Below, in pieces: positions 16,662-25,048 of a stretch of DNA of 40,320 nt. Both the position numbers and the translations under genes were made by a program. The stretch is taken from contig MSHH01000022.1 of NCBI GenBank assembly GCA_001941075.1, forward strand, positions 1 through 40,320. The letters are read 5' to 3'. Positions within the stretch are counted from its first letter, which is position 1; each line of letters starts with the position of its first letter. The notes beneath the pieces were generated by a model. The model worked only from the letters and a program-made list of their open reading frames with translations, was not told the origin of the DNA and did no database searches. Source of the DNA: Oscillospiraceae bacterium Zagget6. Lineage in GTDB: Bacteria; Bacillota; Clostridia; Oscillospirales; Oscillospiraceae.

Positions 16662-17447
16662 TCAAATTCCCTTCAATTCATTCATCATGGCTTTTTTATT
16701 CATAGATTTCATAAAAGTTTCGCCGATGAGGACCGCATTGGTCCCGTTTTCTTCCAGAACCTGCACGTCGGCTCTGGTCTGGATGCCGCTTTCCGAGACG
16801 AACAGGACGGAGGGGGGAACCATCCTGCGGTAACGGGTGGAGTTGTGGACATCCACGGTGAAGTCTTTCAGGTTGCGGTTGTTGACGCCGACGATTTTCG
16901 CGCCGGAGGCCAGGGCGGTCTCCACCTCGGCCTCGTCGTGGGCCTCTACCAGCGCGTCCATGCCCAACGATTCCGCCAGCAGCCGCCAGCGGCGGAGGGT
17001 ATCCCCGTCCAGCAGGGAGCAGATGAGCAGCACCGCCGACGCGCCCAGGGTCTTGGCCTCGTAGATCATGTATTCGTCGATGGTGAAGTCCTTGCGCAGC
17101 ACCGGGAGGGAGACGGCGCTGGCGATTTCCCGGACGTACTCGTCCCGGCCCAGGAACCACTTGGGTTCCGTCAGGCAGGAGATGGCGTCGGCTCCGGCGG
17201 CCTCGTACTCCCGGGCGATGTCCAGATAGGGGAAGTCCGGGGCGATGAGACCTTTAGAGGGGCTGGCCTTCTTCACCTCGCAGATGAAGGAGACGCCGGG
17301 GGCGGCCAGCGCCCGGCGGAAGGGGTAGCCGGTGCTGGCGTCCAGGGCCTCAGCCTCCGCCCGGACCTGCTGGAGCGGGCGCAGACGCTTCTTTTCCGCC
17401 ACAAGCTGCCGGTTGTGGGCGGCGATGGTGTCGAGTATGGTGGCCAT
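16662..17447 (-). CDS. trpC: Indole-3-glycerol phosphate synthase
   Basis: Ring-closing decarboxylase of the tryptophan pathway, 261 residues. Diagnostic motifs: FICEVKKASPSKG near the N terminus with the substrate-binding lysines, LRKDFTIDEYMIYEAKTLGA, VGVNNRNLKDF and SESGIQTRADV. The ATG shares one base with the stop of the upstream trpGD (TGATG), so translation is coupled. Full length. Confidence 0.98.
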   Translation of the reverse strand: MATILDTIAAHNRQLVAEKKRLRPLQQVRAEAEALDASTGYPFRRALAAPGVSFICEVKKASPSKGLIAPDFPYLDIAREYEAAGADAISCLTEPKWFLGRDEYVREIASAVSLPVLRKDFTIDEYMIYEAKTLGASAVLLICSLLDGDTLRRWRLLAESLGMDALVEAHDEAEVETALASGAKIVGVNNRNLKDFTVDVHNSTRYRRMVPPSVLFVSESGIQTRADVQVLEENGTNAVLIGETFMKSMNKKAMMNELKGI

Positions 17448-19048
17448 CAGGCGTTAGGGGACTGGGCGATGAAGGCTTTCATGGTGGCGAGCGCCGCGCC
17501 GGAGTCGATCAGCTCCTTGGCCCGCTCCACGCCCTCGGCCAGGGTTTCCACCTTGTGGTCGATGTAGAGACCGGCGGCGGCGTTCATCAGCACCGCGTCC
17601 CGCTTGGGGCCGGTGAGCTTGCCGGAGAGGATGTCAGTGGTGATCTGGGCGTTCTCGGCGGGAGTGCCGCCCAGCAGGTCGGCCTTGGTGCCGCGCTTCA
17701 GGCCGAAGTCCTCCGGCTGGATGGTGTAGGTCTGGTACTTGCCGTTGTCGAACTCGCAGATTTTGGTGGGGCCGCAGATGGAGACCTCGTCCAGCTTATC
17801 CATACCGTAGACCGCCAGACCACGGGTGGTACCCAGACTGGTCAGCACACGGGCCAGCGGCTCCAACAGATACTCGTCATAGACGCCCAGCAGCTGCATT
17901 TCGGGGCGGGCGGGGTTGGTGATGGGGCCGAGGATGTTGAACACGGTGCGGAAGCCCAGCTCCTTGCGGATGGCCCCCACGTACTTCATGGAGGTGTGGT
18001 ACTTCTGAGCGAACATAAAGCAGGCTCCCACGTCCTTTAGCAGGCGGACGCAGGTCTCTGGGTCCTGCTGGATGTTAGCCCCCAGCGCCTCCAGGCAGTC
18101 AGCCGCGCCGCAGCTGGAAGAGGCGGCCCGGTTGCCGTGCTTGGCGACCTTGACGCCGCCCGCCGCCAGCACAAACATGGTGGTGGTGGAGATGTTGAAG
18201 CTGTGGGCGCCGTCGCCGCCGGTGCCGACGATTTCGAGGGTCTTCATATCGCCGGTGTCCAGGGGGATGGCCTTATCCCGCATGGCGGCGGCGCAGCCGG
18301 AGATCTCGTCGATGGTCTCGGCCTTGGTGCTCTTGGTGGACAGGGCGGCCAGGAACGCGGCGTTCTGGGTGGGAGTGGTCTCACCGCTCATGATCTCGCT
18401 CATAACGGCGTAGGCTTCTTCATAGGTCAGGTCCTGTTTGTCAACGATTTTGGTGATGGCTTCTTTAATCATAGTGGTGTTCCTCCCGGTAAGAAATTGC
18501 TTTAATATGTGATGGCCCTTGGGGGTCAGGATGGACTCAGGGTGAAATTGCAGGCCGTAGACCTCGTACTCCCGGTGCCGGACGGCCATGATTTCGCCGT
18601 CCTCGGTGGTGGCGATGACCTTGAGGCAGGAGGGGATGGTCTCCGGCACGGCGGCCAGGGAGTGGTAGCGCGCTCCCTCGATGACGTGGGGCAGGCCAAA
18701 GAAGATGGGGGTGCTCAGGTCCAGGATGATGTCGGACTTTTTGCCATGCATCAGCTCCTTGGCGTAGGAGACGGTGGCCCCAAACGCTTCGCAAATGGCC
18801 TGGTGGCCCAGGCACACCCCCAGGATGGGGATTTTCCCGGCGAAGTGCCGCACCACGTCCTCACAGATGCCCGCCTGACTGGGCCGTCCGGGGCCGGGAG
18901 AGAGGATGATGTGGCTGGGTTTCAGAGCTTCGATTTCCTCCAACGTGATTTTATCGTTGCGCACCACCCGGATGTCCGGGTTGATGGAGCCGATCAGCTG
19001 ATACAGGTTGTAGGAAAAGCTGTCGTAGTTGTCAATCAGCAAAATCAT
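17447..19048 (-). CDS. trpGD: Fused anthranilate synthase glutaminase and anthranilate phosphoribosyltransferase
   Basis: One 533-residue frame. Residues 1-190 are a class I glutamine amidotransferase (TrpG) giving ammonia to TrpE: nucleophile C79 in LGVCLGHQA, with H169 and E171 in QFHPES. Residues 193-533 are TrpD, which adds phosphoribose to anthranilate: GTGGDG at 275-280, followed by NISTT, and a complete C-terminal helix bundle. The two parts are joined by only a few residues. The junction keeps GGGAGGA and an ATG (codon 193, 18472), so free TrpD could also be made. One-base overlaps (TGATG) with trpE and trpC indicate coupling. The same fusion exists in E. coli; here it may have arisen independently. 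Confidence 0.95.
   Translation of the reverse strand: MILLIDNYDSFSYNLYQLIGSINPDIRVVRNDKITLEEIEALKPSHIILSPGPGRPSQAGICEDVVRHFAGKIPILGVCLGHQAICEAFGATVSYAKELMHGKKSDIILDLSTPIFFGLPHVIEGARYHSLAAVPETIPSCLKVIATTEDGEIMAVRHREYEVYGLQFHPESILTPKGHHILKQFLTGRNTTMIKEAITKIVDKQDLTYEEAYAVMSEIMSGETTPTQNAAFLAALSTKSTKAETIDEISGCAAAMRDKAIPLDTGDMKTLEIVGTGGDGAHSFNISTTTMFVLAAGGVKVAKHGNRAASSSCGAADCLEALGANIQQDPETCVRLLKDVGACFMFAQKYHTSMKYVGAIRKELGFRTVFNILGPITNPARPEMQLLGVYDEYLLEPLARVLTSLGTTRGLAVYGMDKLDEVSICGPTKICEFDNGKYQTYTIQPEDFGLKRGTKADLLGGTPAENAQITTDILSGKLTGPKRDAVLMNAAAGLYIDHKVETLAEGVERAKELIDSGAALATMKAFIAQSPNA
18470..18487 (-). promoter_or_regulatory. Internal ribosome-binding site and ATG of trpD inside the fusion
   Basis: GGGAGGA (18481-18487), 8-bp spacing, then ATG (18472-18470), exactly where a separate TrpD would begin ([10 protein letters not shown]). 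It suggests a second, 341-residue product. Confidence 0.7.
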
Positions 19049-20520
19049 CAGTCAATGCCTCCCTCACTCTGTTTCACGGCGTTGACCACTGCCGCCGCCT
19101 TGTTGATGCACTCCTGGTACTCGTTTTCCGGCACGGAGTCAGCCACGATGCCCGCGCCGGAGCGGACAAAGACGGTGCCGTTCTTCTTGAAGGCCAGGCG
19201 GATGGCGATGCAGGTGTCCAGGTTGCCGGTGAAGTCGATGTAGCCGATGGCCCCGCCGTAAATGCCCCGCTTGTTGTTCTCCAGTTCGTTGATGATTTCA
19301 CAGGCGCGGATTTTGGGCGCGCCGGAGAGGGTGCCGGCGGGGAGGACGCAGCCCACTGCGTCCAAGGCGTCGCAGTCGTCCCGCAGCTCTCCCCGGACGG
19401 TGGAGCCGATGTGCATGACGTGGGAATACCGCTCGATGCCCATGTACTGCTCCACCTGGACGGTACCAAACTTGGACAGGCGGCCAATGTCGTTGCGGCC
19501 CAGGTCCACCAGCATATTGTGTTCGCTGCACTCCTTGGGGTCGGCCAGCAGGCTCCGCTCCAGGGCCAGGTCCTCCGCGTCGGTCTTGCCCCGGGGACGG
19601 GTCCCCGCCAGGGGGAAGGTGTGCAGTACGCCGTCCTGGAGCTGTACCAGCGTCTCCGGGGAGGCCCCTGCGATCTCCACGTCGTCGCTGACGATGTAGA
19701 ACATATAGGGGGAGGGATTGGTGGCCCGCAGCAGCCGATAGGTGTCGAACAGAGAACCCTCCGCCTCCACCTGAAGCCGGTTGGACAGCACCACCTGGAA
19801 GATGTCGCCCTCGTAGATGTAGTGCCGGGCTTTTTCCACCATGGCGCAGTACTGCTCTTTGTTGAACAGGGGCTGGAACTCGCCCTTGAGCTTCAGGGGT
19901 TTGTTCTGCTTGGGGGTGCCGGTCTTGATGAGGGTCACCATCTCGTCCAGCTCCAGCAGCGCCCGGCGGTAGTTCTCCTCGATGGAGTCGGTTTTAGCGT
20001 TGACGATGACGGTGATGGTCTGCTTGTAGTTGTCGAAGCACACCAGCTTGTCGAACAGCATCAGGTCTACGTCTTTAAAGTTGCCGGGGTCGTCGCTGTC
20101 CAGATTCAGGGAAGGCTCGGCGTACTTGATGTAGTCATAGGAGAAGTAGCCCATCAGCCCGCCGGTGAAGGGGGGCATCCCCTCGATTTTGGGGGCGCGG
20201 TTCTCGTCCACGATTTGGCGGATGAACTGGGCCGGGTCGTCGGTGGGGACGGTCATGGTCATGCCCGATTTGATGGTGACCACGCCGTTGGTGCAGGTGA
20301 ACTCCAGCTTGGGGTCGTAGCCCAGGAAGGTGTAGCGGCCCCAGTGTTTGGTCTGCTCGGCGGATTCCAGCAGGAAACAGTGGCGGCTGACCGATTTCAG
20401 AATGCGGAGCATCTCCACGGGGGTGCGGATGTCAGAGAGAATGGTGCGGGCCACGGGAATGGACCGGTAATCCGGGGCCAGGGCCTCGGCCTCCTCCAGG
20501 GAGGGGAAATAGGTTTTCAT
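19048..20520 (-). CDS. trpE: Anthranilate synthase component I
   Basis: Makes anthranilate from chorismate with ammonia from TrpG. 490 residues, full length. The N-terminal tryptophan feedback motif LLES is at 50-53, so allosteric inhibition is likely. The chorismate-binding domain is complete, with motifs [48 protein letters not shown] and the C-terminal [10 protein letters not shown]. An AAAGGAGGT site precedes the ATG. It is first in the operon, directly after the T-box leader. Confidence 0.98.
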   Translation of the reverse strand: MKTYFPSLEEAEALAPDYRSIPVARTILSDIRTPVEMLRILKSVSRHCFLLESAEQTKHWGRYTFLGYDPKLEFTCTNGVVTIKSGMTMTVPTDDPAQFIRQIVDENRAPKIEGMPPFTGGLMGYFSYDYIKYAEPSLNLDSDDPGNFKDVDLMLFDKLVCFDNYKQTITVIVNAKTDSIEENYRRALLELDEMVTLIKTGTPKQNKPLKLKGEFQPLFNKEQYCAMVEKARHYIYEGDIFQVVLSNRLQVEAEGSLFDTYRLLRATNPSPYMFYIVSDDVEIAGASPETLVQLQDGVLHTFPLAGTRPRGKTDAEDLALERSLLADPKECSEHNMLVDLGRNDIGRLSKFGTVQVEQYMGIERYSHVMHIGSTVRGELRDDCDALDAVGCVLPAGTLSGAPKIRACEIINELENNKRGIYGGAIGYIDFTGNLDTCIAIRLAFKKNGTVFVRSGAGIVADSVPENEYQECINKAAAVVNAVKQSEGGID

Positions 20521-20561
20521 AGTCGGATGGACCTCCTTTTGGGGTGCTGTCCAAAATCAAG

Positions 20562-20602
20562 AATAAAAAAACCGTCCATGAGAGGTAAATCTCAAGGACG
20601 GA
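20562..20602 (-). terminator. T-box controlled terminator before trpE
   Basis: Minus-strand stem CCGTCC/GGACGG (20596-20601 with 20572-20577) extended by GAG/CTC pairing, followed by eight T. It overlaps the downstream part of the antiterminator region. Confidence 0.88.
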
Positions 20603-20820
20603 TAACCCGCGGTGCCACCTTGTTTTGCAGAAATCCTGCACACTCGTGGAGTACTACCATACTCCCGGCCTTTGACGCAGACCATACGTCGCAGTATACT
20701 GAGGAAAGCTCCCGTTCGCTGCGCCCTCAGTGGACCATTGTGACACGCGGTTGCTGCCGACATCCCAGCGCCGCCGACTCTCTGTGAGTACCTCTCGCGT
20801 CTTTACTTCCACCTCAACGG
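20562..20820 (-). promoter_or_regulatory. T-box leader (tRNA-Trp sensing) of the trp operon
   Basis: The T-box core, read as AAGGTGGCACCGCGG, is at about 20608-20622. Stem I begins with GTGGA (20808-20812), which pairs with TCCAC (20730-20734). Between them are the AGTAA segment and an AGAGAG motif. The triplet directly before TCCAC is TGG (20735-20737), the position of the specifier codon, so uncharged tRNA-Trp is the expected signal. A further stem CTGAGG/CCTCAG follows. Unbound leader ends at the terminator; bound tRNA favours the antiterminator. The specifier assignment is from hand folding. Confidence 0.92.
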
Positions 20821-20895
20821 TTTTATGCTCCCGGATCTGCCGCTGGCGCGGCAAAAAGGAACACATCTATGGACGGTATGAAATTGAACGGGATT

Positions 20896-20924
20896 AGTAT
20901 AGCAAAGGAATCCTGATTTGTCAA
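20896..20924 (-). promoter_or_regulatory. Sigma-A promoter of the trp operon
   Basis: Perfect TTGACA (20919-20924), 17-bp spacer, TATACT (20896-20901), giving a leader of about 370 nt that includes the T-box. Confidence 0.9.
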
Positions 20925-20978
20925 GTGCAGGAGAAGGCTTTTTTGTGGAGAACGTGCAATGGACGGACTTCCCGCCCC

Positions 20979-20999
20979 ATTGCTCATTGCACATTATCA
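20979..20999 (-). repeat. Heptamer array, NNGCAAT type, overlapping the carrier gene stop
   Basis: Three 7-bp units (20979, 20986, 20993). The two outer units are GAGCAAT and GTGCAAT in the gene direction; the third (TGATAAT) contains the TGA stop codon (20997-20999). An inverted single unit GTGCAAT lies nearby at 20954-20960. Confidence 0.75.
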
Positions 21000-21911
21000 C
21001 ACCACTGCCATCAAAATCGGCACGGTGAAAATACATAAAATGGTAGTCATAATGATACCCGCAGAGCAGGTGGTGCAGTCCAGCCCCTTCTGGGTGCCAA
21101 GAATCAGCGGCATATTGCCCACTGGCATCCCGAACATGACCATGCACACCGGAATCAGGTCGTTGGGGACGGGCAGCAGCCGCAGCACCGGCAGCAGCGC
21201 CAGAGGGATGACCAGCAGCTTCAAAACGGAGAACAGGTAGAGCTTGGCGTTGCCAAAAATCTGCTTCAAACTGGCCTGAGCCACCGTGTAGCCGATGGTG
21301 ACCAGTGCCATGGGAGAGGCCACGTTGCCAAGGTAGGTGACGGCGGTGGCGATGAAATCGGGGACGGTGATGCTGAACACCATCACCAGCATGGCGCAGA
21401 TGCACAGCAGGTTGGCGGGGGTGACCACGGCTTTCAGGGAGGCCAGGGAGAAATTCCCCTCCATCAGCGCCACGCCGTAGGTGTAGAAAATCAGGTTGTA
21501 TACCAGGGTGAACTCGGTGACGTAGACCACGTATTCCGCGCCCAACACGCAGCTGACCACCGGGATGCCGATGAACCCCAGGTTGGAAAAGACGAACATC
21601 AGCTGATACATTTTTCGCTGGAAGGGGTCTTTGTCGAAGAAGGGGGAGAGCACCATCCCGATGAGGATAAACACCGCGAACATCCCCACGGCCACCAGAG
21701 CGATGACGCCCATTCGGTCCAGGGGGATTTTCCCCACGGAGCTGATGGCGCTGGACAGGGCCAGCAGAGGGTTGAAAATGCTGACGATCATGGAGGAGAG
21801 CTTGGTGCAGGTGTGGCCGTCCAGCATCCCCTGCTTGGCGGCGATGAAGCCAGCCCCCATCATAATGACGAGTGACAGCATTTGGAAAAACACGGTGATG
21901 AGCAGTAACAT
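20997..21911 (-). CDS. Auxin efflux carrier (AEC) family transporter
   Basis: A 304-residue membrane protein with about ten hydrophobic segments in two halves, typical of the AEC family (MLLLITVFFQMLSLVIMMGAGF at the start; PVGNMPLILGTQKGLD in the second half). Bacterial members are predicted to export or import small organic acids such as malate or malonate; the substrate here cannot be read from sequence. It lies 81 bp downstream of fabZ, behind a hairpin, in the place where accC/accD/accA are found in many Clostridia. The stop codon is inside a heptamer repeat unit. Confidence 0.88.
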   Translation of the reverse strand: MLLLITVFFQMLSLVIMMGAGFIAAKQGMLDGHTCTKLSSMIVSIFNPLLALSSAISSVGKIPLDRMGVIALVAVGMFAVFILIGMVLSPFFDKDPFQRKMYQLMFVFSNLGFIGIPVVSCVLGAEYVVYVTEFTLVYNLIFYTYGVALMEGNFSLASLKAVVTPANLLCICAMLVMVFSITVPDFIATAVTYLGNVASPMALVTIGYTVAQASLKQIFGNAKLYLFSVLKLLVIPLALLPVLRLLPVPNDLIPVCMVMFGMPVGNMPLILGTQKGLDCTTCSAGIIMTTILCIFTVPILMAVV

Positions 21912-21934
21912 GGCGGTTCGTCTCTTTTCTCGTG

Positions 21935-21966
21935 CAAACAGCCCCGCCGAAAGACGGGGCTGTTTG
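21935..21966 (-). terminator. Hairpin between fabZ and the AEC carrier
   Basis: Perfect 12-bp stem CAAACAGCCCCG/CGGGGCTGTTTG with an 8-base loop. The T run is short, so partial read-through into the carrier gene is likely. Confidence 0.65.
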
Positions 21967-21992
21967 GAACAGTAATATTGGGGTAAAATTGC

Positions 21993-22415
21993 TTACTTCT
22001 CGTCCTTCACCAGGGCGAAGGAGAACTCGGCGGTGACGGACAGCTTGCCGTTCACATAGCCCTTGGCGGCGCACCAGTAGAAGGGGCCTTTGTGCTTGGT
22101 GACGGTGCTTTCACTCTCCAGAGTGTCGCCGGGCTTCACGGGGCTTTTGAAGCGCACCTTATCCAGGCTGGTGAACATGGGGGTCACGTCAGGGGTGGCG
22201 AGACCGGCCAGCAGCACACAGGCGCCCTGGGCCATCATCTCGCACAGGATCACGCCGGGGACCACGGGGTTGCCGGGGAAGTGACCCTTGAGGAACCACT
22301 CCTCGCCGGAGACGTGATATTTGGCGTGGGCCACGCCGTCCACCACCTCGGCCTCCTGCACCAGCAGCATATTGTCCCGATGGGGGATGATTTTCTTAAT
22401 TTCTTCCTGATTCAT
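21993..22415 (-). CDS. fabZ: 3-hydroxyacyl-ACP dehydratase FabZ
   Basis: Dehydrates 3-hydroxyacyl-ACP to trans-2-enoyl-ACP in fatty-acid elongation. 140 residues with a single hot-dog fold. The active-site motif GHFPGNPVVPGV has His45, and Glu59 lies in the following helix. The N terminus IKKIIPHRDNMLLVQ is typical. It begins 5 bp after the accB-like gene, so the two are co-translated. Confidence 0.97.
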   Translation of the reverse strand: MNQEEIKKIIPHRDNMLLVQEAEVVDGVAHAKYHVSGEEWFLKGHFPGNPVVPGVILCEMMAQGACVLLAGLATPDVTPMFTSLDKVRFKSPVKPGDTLESESTVTKHKGPFYWCAAKGYVNGKLSVTAEFSFALVKDEK

Positions 22416-22420
22416 GGTTT

Positions 22421-23140
22421 TTATTCCTCGGTTTTGGGTTCTTCTTCGTCATCTGCGGGAGCTTCCTCAGGTGCGGGTTCCTCGGCATCTGCCTCGGCTT
22501 CGACCTCATCCTTCTTGGGGAACAGGGCGGACAGGGCGTTTCTGCCCTTCAACAGGCCCATTTTGCCCAGGGAGACCCCGGCCTTGGCGGTGTTGACGAC
22601 GGCTTCGCCGGTTTTCTGTGCGGCCTGACGGACCGCGCCGGTGTTCAGCTTGACCGCTTCCTCGGCATCCTCTTCTTCCTCCTCCGGTTCTTCCGCAGGC
22701 TCGTCGTCCTCTTCCTCTGAGGGGGCTTCTTCCTCCGCAGGAGCCTCTTCCTCCTCGGCGGGAGCGGCTTCCTCAGCGGTTTCAGCGGCTTCCACAGGCT
22801 CCTCAGCCTCGGCAGCTTCTTCTACCTCGGCGTCCACAGGCTCCTCACCGGCGGCGGCGCGCTCGTCCCGCTTGGTCTTGATGAACTCGGCGGCAGCGGC
22901 GGCGCTGGCCTTGATGCTGTCGCTGAACGCAGCGGCGGCCTTGGAAGCGGCGTTCTTCACGTCCTCAGCGGTGACGGTGGGAGCGCCTTCTCCTTCGGGG
23001 CAGGGAGGCACGGGAGGCATGGGAGGAGCGGGAGGGGCCAGACGCAGGTGGACGGAGTTGTTCTTTTCGGCGTACTCCAGCTCGGCTACGCCGTTTTCCT
23101 TCATAAAGTCAACCAGTTCCTTCAGTTCATCCAGTTTCAT
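22421..23140 (-). CDS. AccB-like protein lacking the biotinyl domain
   Basis: A 239-residue protein. The first 35 residues (MKLDELKELVDFMKENGVAE, then LEYAEKNNSVHLRL) match the N-terminal segment of the biotin carboxyl carrier protein AccB, followed by a proline-rich linker (about 37-52), also AccB-like. No biotinyl domain follows: there is no AMKM motif. Instead come an Ala/Lys helix (about 58-95), a very acidic Glu/Ala region (about 98-165), a short basic-amphipathic part (KLNTGAVRQA to LSALFPKK, about 168-210) and a second acidic tail. The gene is in the exact accB slot between fabF and fabZ. The ATG at 23140 was chosen for its spacing from AAAGGA; 23149 is an alternative. Function unknown; it cannot act as a carrier as it stands. 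Confidence 0.75.
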   Translation of the reverse strand: MKLDELKELVDFMKENGVAELEYAEKNNSVHLRLAPPAPPMPPVPPCPEGEGAPTVTAEDVKNAASKAAAAFSDSIKASAAAAAEFIKTKRDERAAAGEEPVDAEVEEAAEAEEPVEAAETAEEAAPAEEEEAPAEEEAPSEEEDDEPAEEPEEEEEDAEEAVKLNTGAVRQAAQKTGEAVVNTAKAGVSLGKMGLLKGRNALSALFPKKDEVEAEADAEEPAPEEAPADDEEEPKTEE

Positions 23141-23316
23141 GGTGTACATTCCTTTCCTTGTGTGTGTAAATATAGACAGCGGTGTTGTGTGTGCCGCCGT
23201 TGGGACGGGATGATTCATTATCGCACACCGGAAAGTAACGGCGTGTGAACGGAAGATGAAATTCCGATGAAAAAGCGCTGAAAATAAATTTAGGCCAGTC
23301 CTTTTATTCAGTCGTG

Positions 23317-23392
23317 TGCCTGAAACCCCTCCGCCACCGCCTAAAGGCGGCGGCCCTCCTCCCCTTTCAGGGGAGGCAAGAGGGGATAGTGC
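23317..23392 (-). repeat. Intergenic palindromic element, copy 3
   Basis: In minus orientation: CTTGCCTCCCCTGAAAGGGG, then a hairpin built on CCGCC/GGCGG with a CTTTAG loop, then GGCGGAGGGGTTTCAG. It has the same layout as copy 2, with a different second hairpin. Confidence 0.75.
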
Positions 23393-23453
23393 TTGTTGCC
23401 TGATGTCAGTTTTGTTCGACAGATGTTGGATTTTTGGTAGAAATAGCCTCTTT

Positions 23454-23485
23454 CTAGTCACTAATCACTAGCTACTAGCCACTAG
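23454..23485 (-). repeat. Heptamer array, NYTAGTG type, just after fabF
   Basis: Four full 7-bp units plus a partial one (starts 23454, 23461, 23468, 23475, 23482). In the fabF direction the unit is close to NYTAGTG: TAGTG is nearly constant (one TAGTA) and two positions vary. The array ends 10 bp from the fabF stop codon. Confidence 0.8.
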
Positions 23486-23495
23486 AAAACCGATG

Positions 23496-24728
23496 TCAAA
23501 CCTTCCTAAAAGCCAGGCAGCCGTTGTGACCGCCGAAGCCCAGGGAGCAGGACAGCGCCAGTTCCACCTCGGCCTTGCGCGCCTGATTGGGTACCACGTC
23601 CAGGTCGCACTCGGGGTCGGGGACCTGATAGCCCACGGTGGGGGGCACGATGCCCTCGGTCATGGCCAGGACGGAGATGACCGCCTCAGTCGCGCCCGCC
23701 GCGCCCAGCATATGGCCGGTTGCGCCCTTGGTGGAGGAGACCATCAGCTGATGGGCGGCATCGCCGCCGAAGGCCCGCTTGATGGCCAGGGTCTCGGTCT
23801 TGTCGTTCATGGGGGTGGAGGTGCCGTGGGCGTTGATATAAGTCTTGGTGGGGTCCTGACAGCCGCCTGCCTCTTCCAGAGCCTGGGCGATGGCGTCGCC
23901 GCCGCCCTCTCCCTCAGGGTCGGGAGCGGTGATGTGATGGGCGTCGCAGGTGGAGCCGTAGCCGCAGATCTCGCAGTAGATCTTCGCGCCCCGGGCCTTG
24001 GCGTGCTCATACTCCTCCAGGATCAGGGAAGCCGCGCCCTCACCCATGACGAAGCCGTTGCGCTCCTTGTCGAAGGGGATGGAGGCCCGGTCAGGGTCCT
24101 CGGAGAGGGACAGGGCCTGGCAGTTGATGAAGCCCGCCACGCCCACGGGGACGATGGTGGCCTCAGTGCCGCCCACGAACATGGCGTCAGCGTAGCCGTG
24201 CTTGATGGCCCGGTAAGCCTCGCCCACGGCGTTGGTGGAGGAGGCGCAGGCGGTGGCGATGCTCATGCAGGGGCCTTTGCAGCCGTGCTTGATGGCTACG
24301 GTACCGGCGGCGGCGTTGCCCATCATGTTGGTGATGGTGTAGGGGGAGACCCGCCGGGGGCCTTTCGCCATAAACTTGTTCTGTTCCTCCACCATGGTGT
24401 TCAGTCCGCCGATGCTGGAGGAGAAGTAGCAGCCCATCCGCTTGGGGTCGATGGTGCCCTCAATGCCGGAGTCCTGGGCGGCCTGAGCAGCGGCGGCCAC
24501 CGCGTACTGAATGTTCAGGTCGTTGCGGCGGACTTCACTGCGCCCCATATACAGCAGGGGGTTGAAATCCTTGACCTCAGCGGCCATGGTAGCCCGGAAG
24601 TCAGTCAGGTCAAAGCGGGTGATTTTGCCAATGCCGTGCTTTCCGGCGATCAGGTTCTCCCACATGGTGGGGACATCGTTGCCAATGGCGTTGACGGCGC
24701 CAAGGCCGGTGACCACAACTCGTCTCAT
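23496..24728 (-). CDS. fabF: 3-oxoacyl-ACP synthase II
   Basis: Condenses malonyl-ACP with acyl-ACP in chain elongation. 410 residues. The Cys-His-His triad is complete: C161 in TACASST, H301 in NAHGTST, H339 in GATGHML. The start MRRVVVTGLGAVNAIGND at 24728 follows AAAGGATG; the longer open frame to 24878 has no family match. Gaps of 317 bp to fabG and 355 bp to the accB-like gene are large for an operon of this kind. Confidence 0.98.
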   Translation of the reverse strand: MRRVVVTGLGAVNAIGNDVPTMWENLIAGKHGIGKITRFDLTDFRATMAAEVKDFNPLLYMGRSEVRRNDLNIQYAVAAAAQAAQDSGIEGTIDPKRMGCYFSSSIGGLNTMVEEQNKFMAKGPRRVSPYTITNMMGNAAAGTVAIKHGCKGPCMSIATACASSTNAVGEAYRAIKHGYADAMFVGGTEATIVPVGVAGFINCQALSLSEDPDRASIPFDKERNGFVMGEGAASLILEEYEHAKARGAKIYCEICGYGSTCDAHHITAPDPEGEGGGDAIAQALEEAGGCQDPTKTYINAHGTSTPMNDKTETLAIKRAFGGDAAHQLMVSSTKGATGHMLGAAGATEAVISVLAMTEGIVPPTVGYQVPDPECDLDVVPNQARKAEVELALSCSLGFGGHNGCLAFRKV

Positions 24729-25045
24729 AGTGAAACATCCTTTCAAAATCGTAAAAATGCGGAAATAAAGTAAAAATTTGGCGAAAACAGCCAGACAAAC
24801 AGTGTCTGCCCACGGCGGGCCGTGGGTACACACCATCTGTCCGGCGGGGCAGGGGGACGGACAGACAAACTGCCGCACCCTGCCCGCAGGTATCGAGCTG
24901 TCAACTGTTAGTCGTTAGCCATTGCCGTCAAGCGGCACTTCCGAAGCTGCGCTTCTCCCTGTAGTCAGGTGCTGCAAACCAAATGCGTAGTGCTTAAAAG
25001 GTAGCACCACCAAGCTAAAGGCTAAGAGCTAAAAGCTAATAGCTC
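24729..25045. other. Repeat-filled intergenic region between fabG and fabF
   Basis: 317 bp without a gene. It contains hairpin CAGACA/TGTCTG (24792-24808) and hairpin CCCACGG/CCGTGGG (24809-24826). Two YNTTAGC-type units lie at about 24905-24918. A module at 24924-24961 is shared with the palindromic element near 30.8 kb, and an array (25013-25047) touches the fabG stop. Confidence 0.65.
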
Positions 25046-25048
25046 TTA
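25013..25048 (-). repeat. Heptamer array, YNTTAGC type, overlapping the fabG stop
   Basis: Five 7-bp units (25013, 25020, 25027, 25034, 25041). In the fabG direction four units fit YNTTAGC; the first is TAAGAGC offset by one base, and its TAA is the fabG stop codon (25046-25048). Confidence 0.85.

Larger units (their letters stand above)
23141..23495. other. Repeat-filled intergenic region between fabF and the accB-like gene
   Basis: 355 bp without a gene. It contains a heptamer array (23454-23485), palindromic element copy 3 (23317-23392), and an AT-rich stretch before the accB-like gene. GATAAT on the minus strand near 23217 is a possible -10 without a good -35. Confidence 0.6.

Noticed and set aside
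23493..24773. Long open frame on the strand opposite fabF
   Set aside because: Rich in Gly, Val and His with no family resemblance; a shadow of the GC-rich fabF codons.
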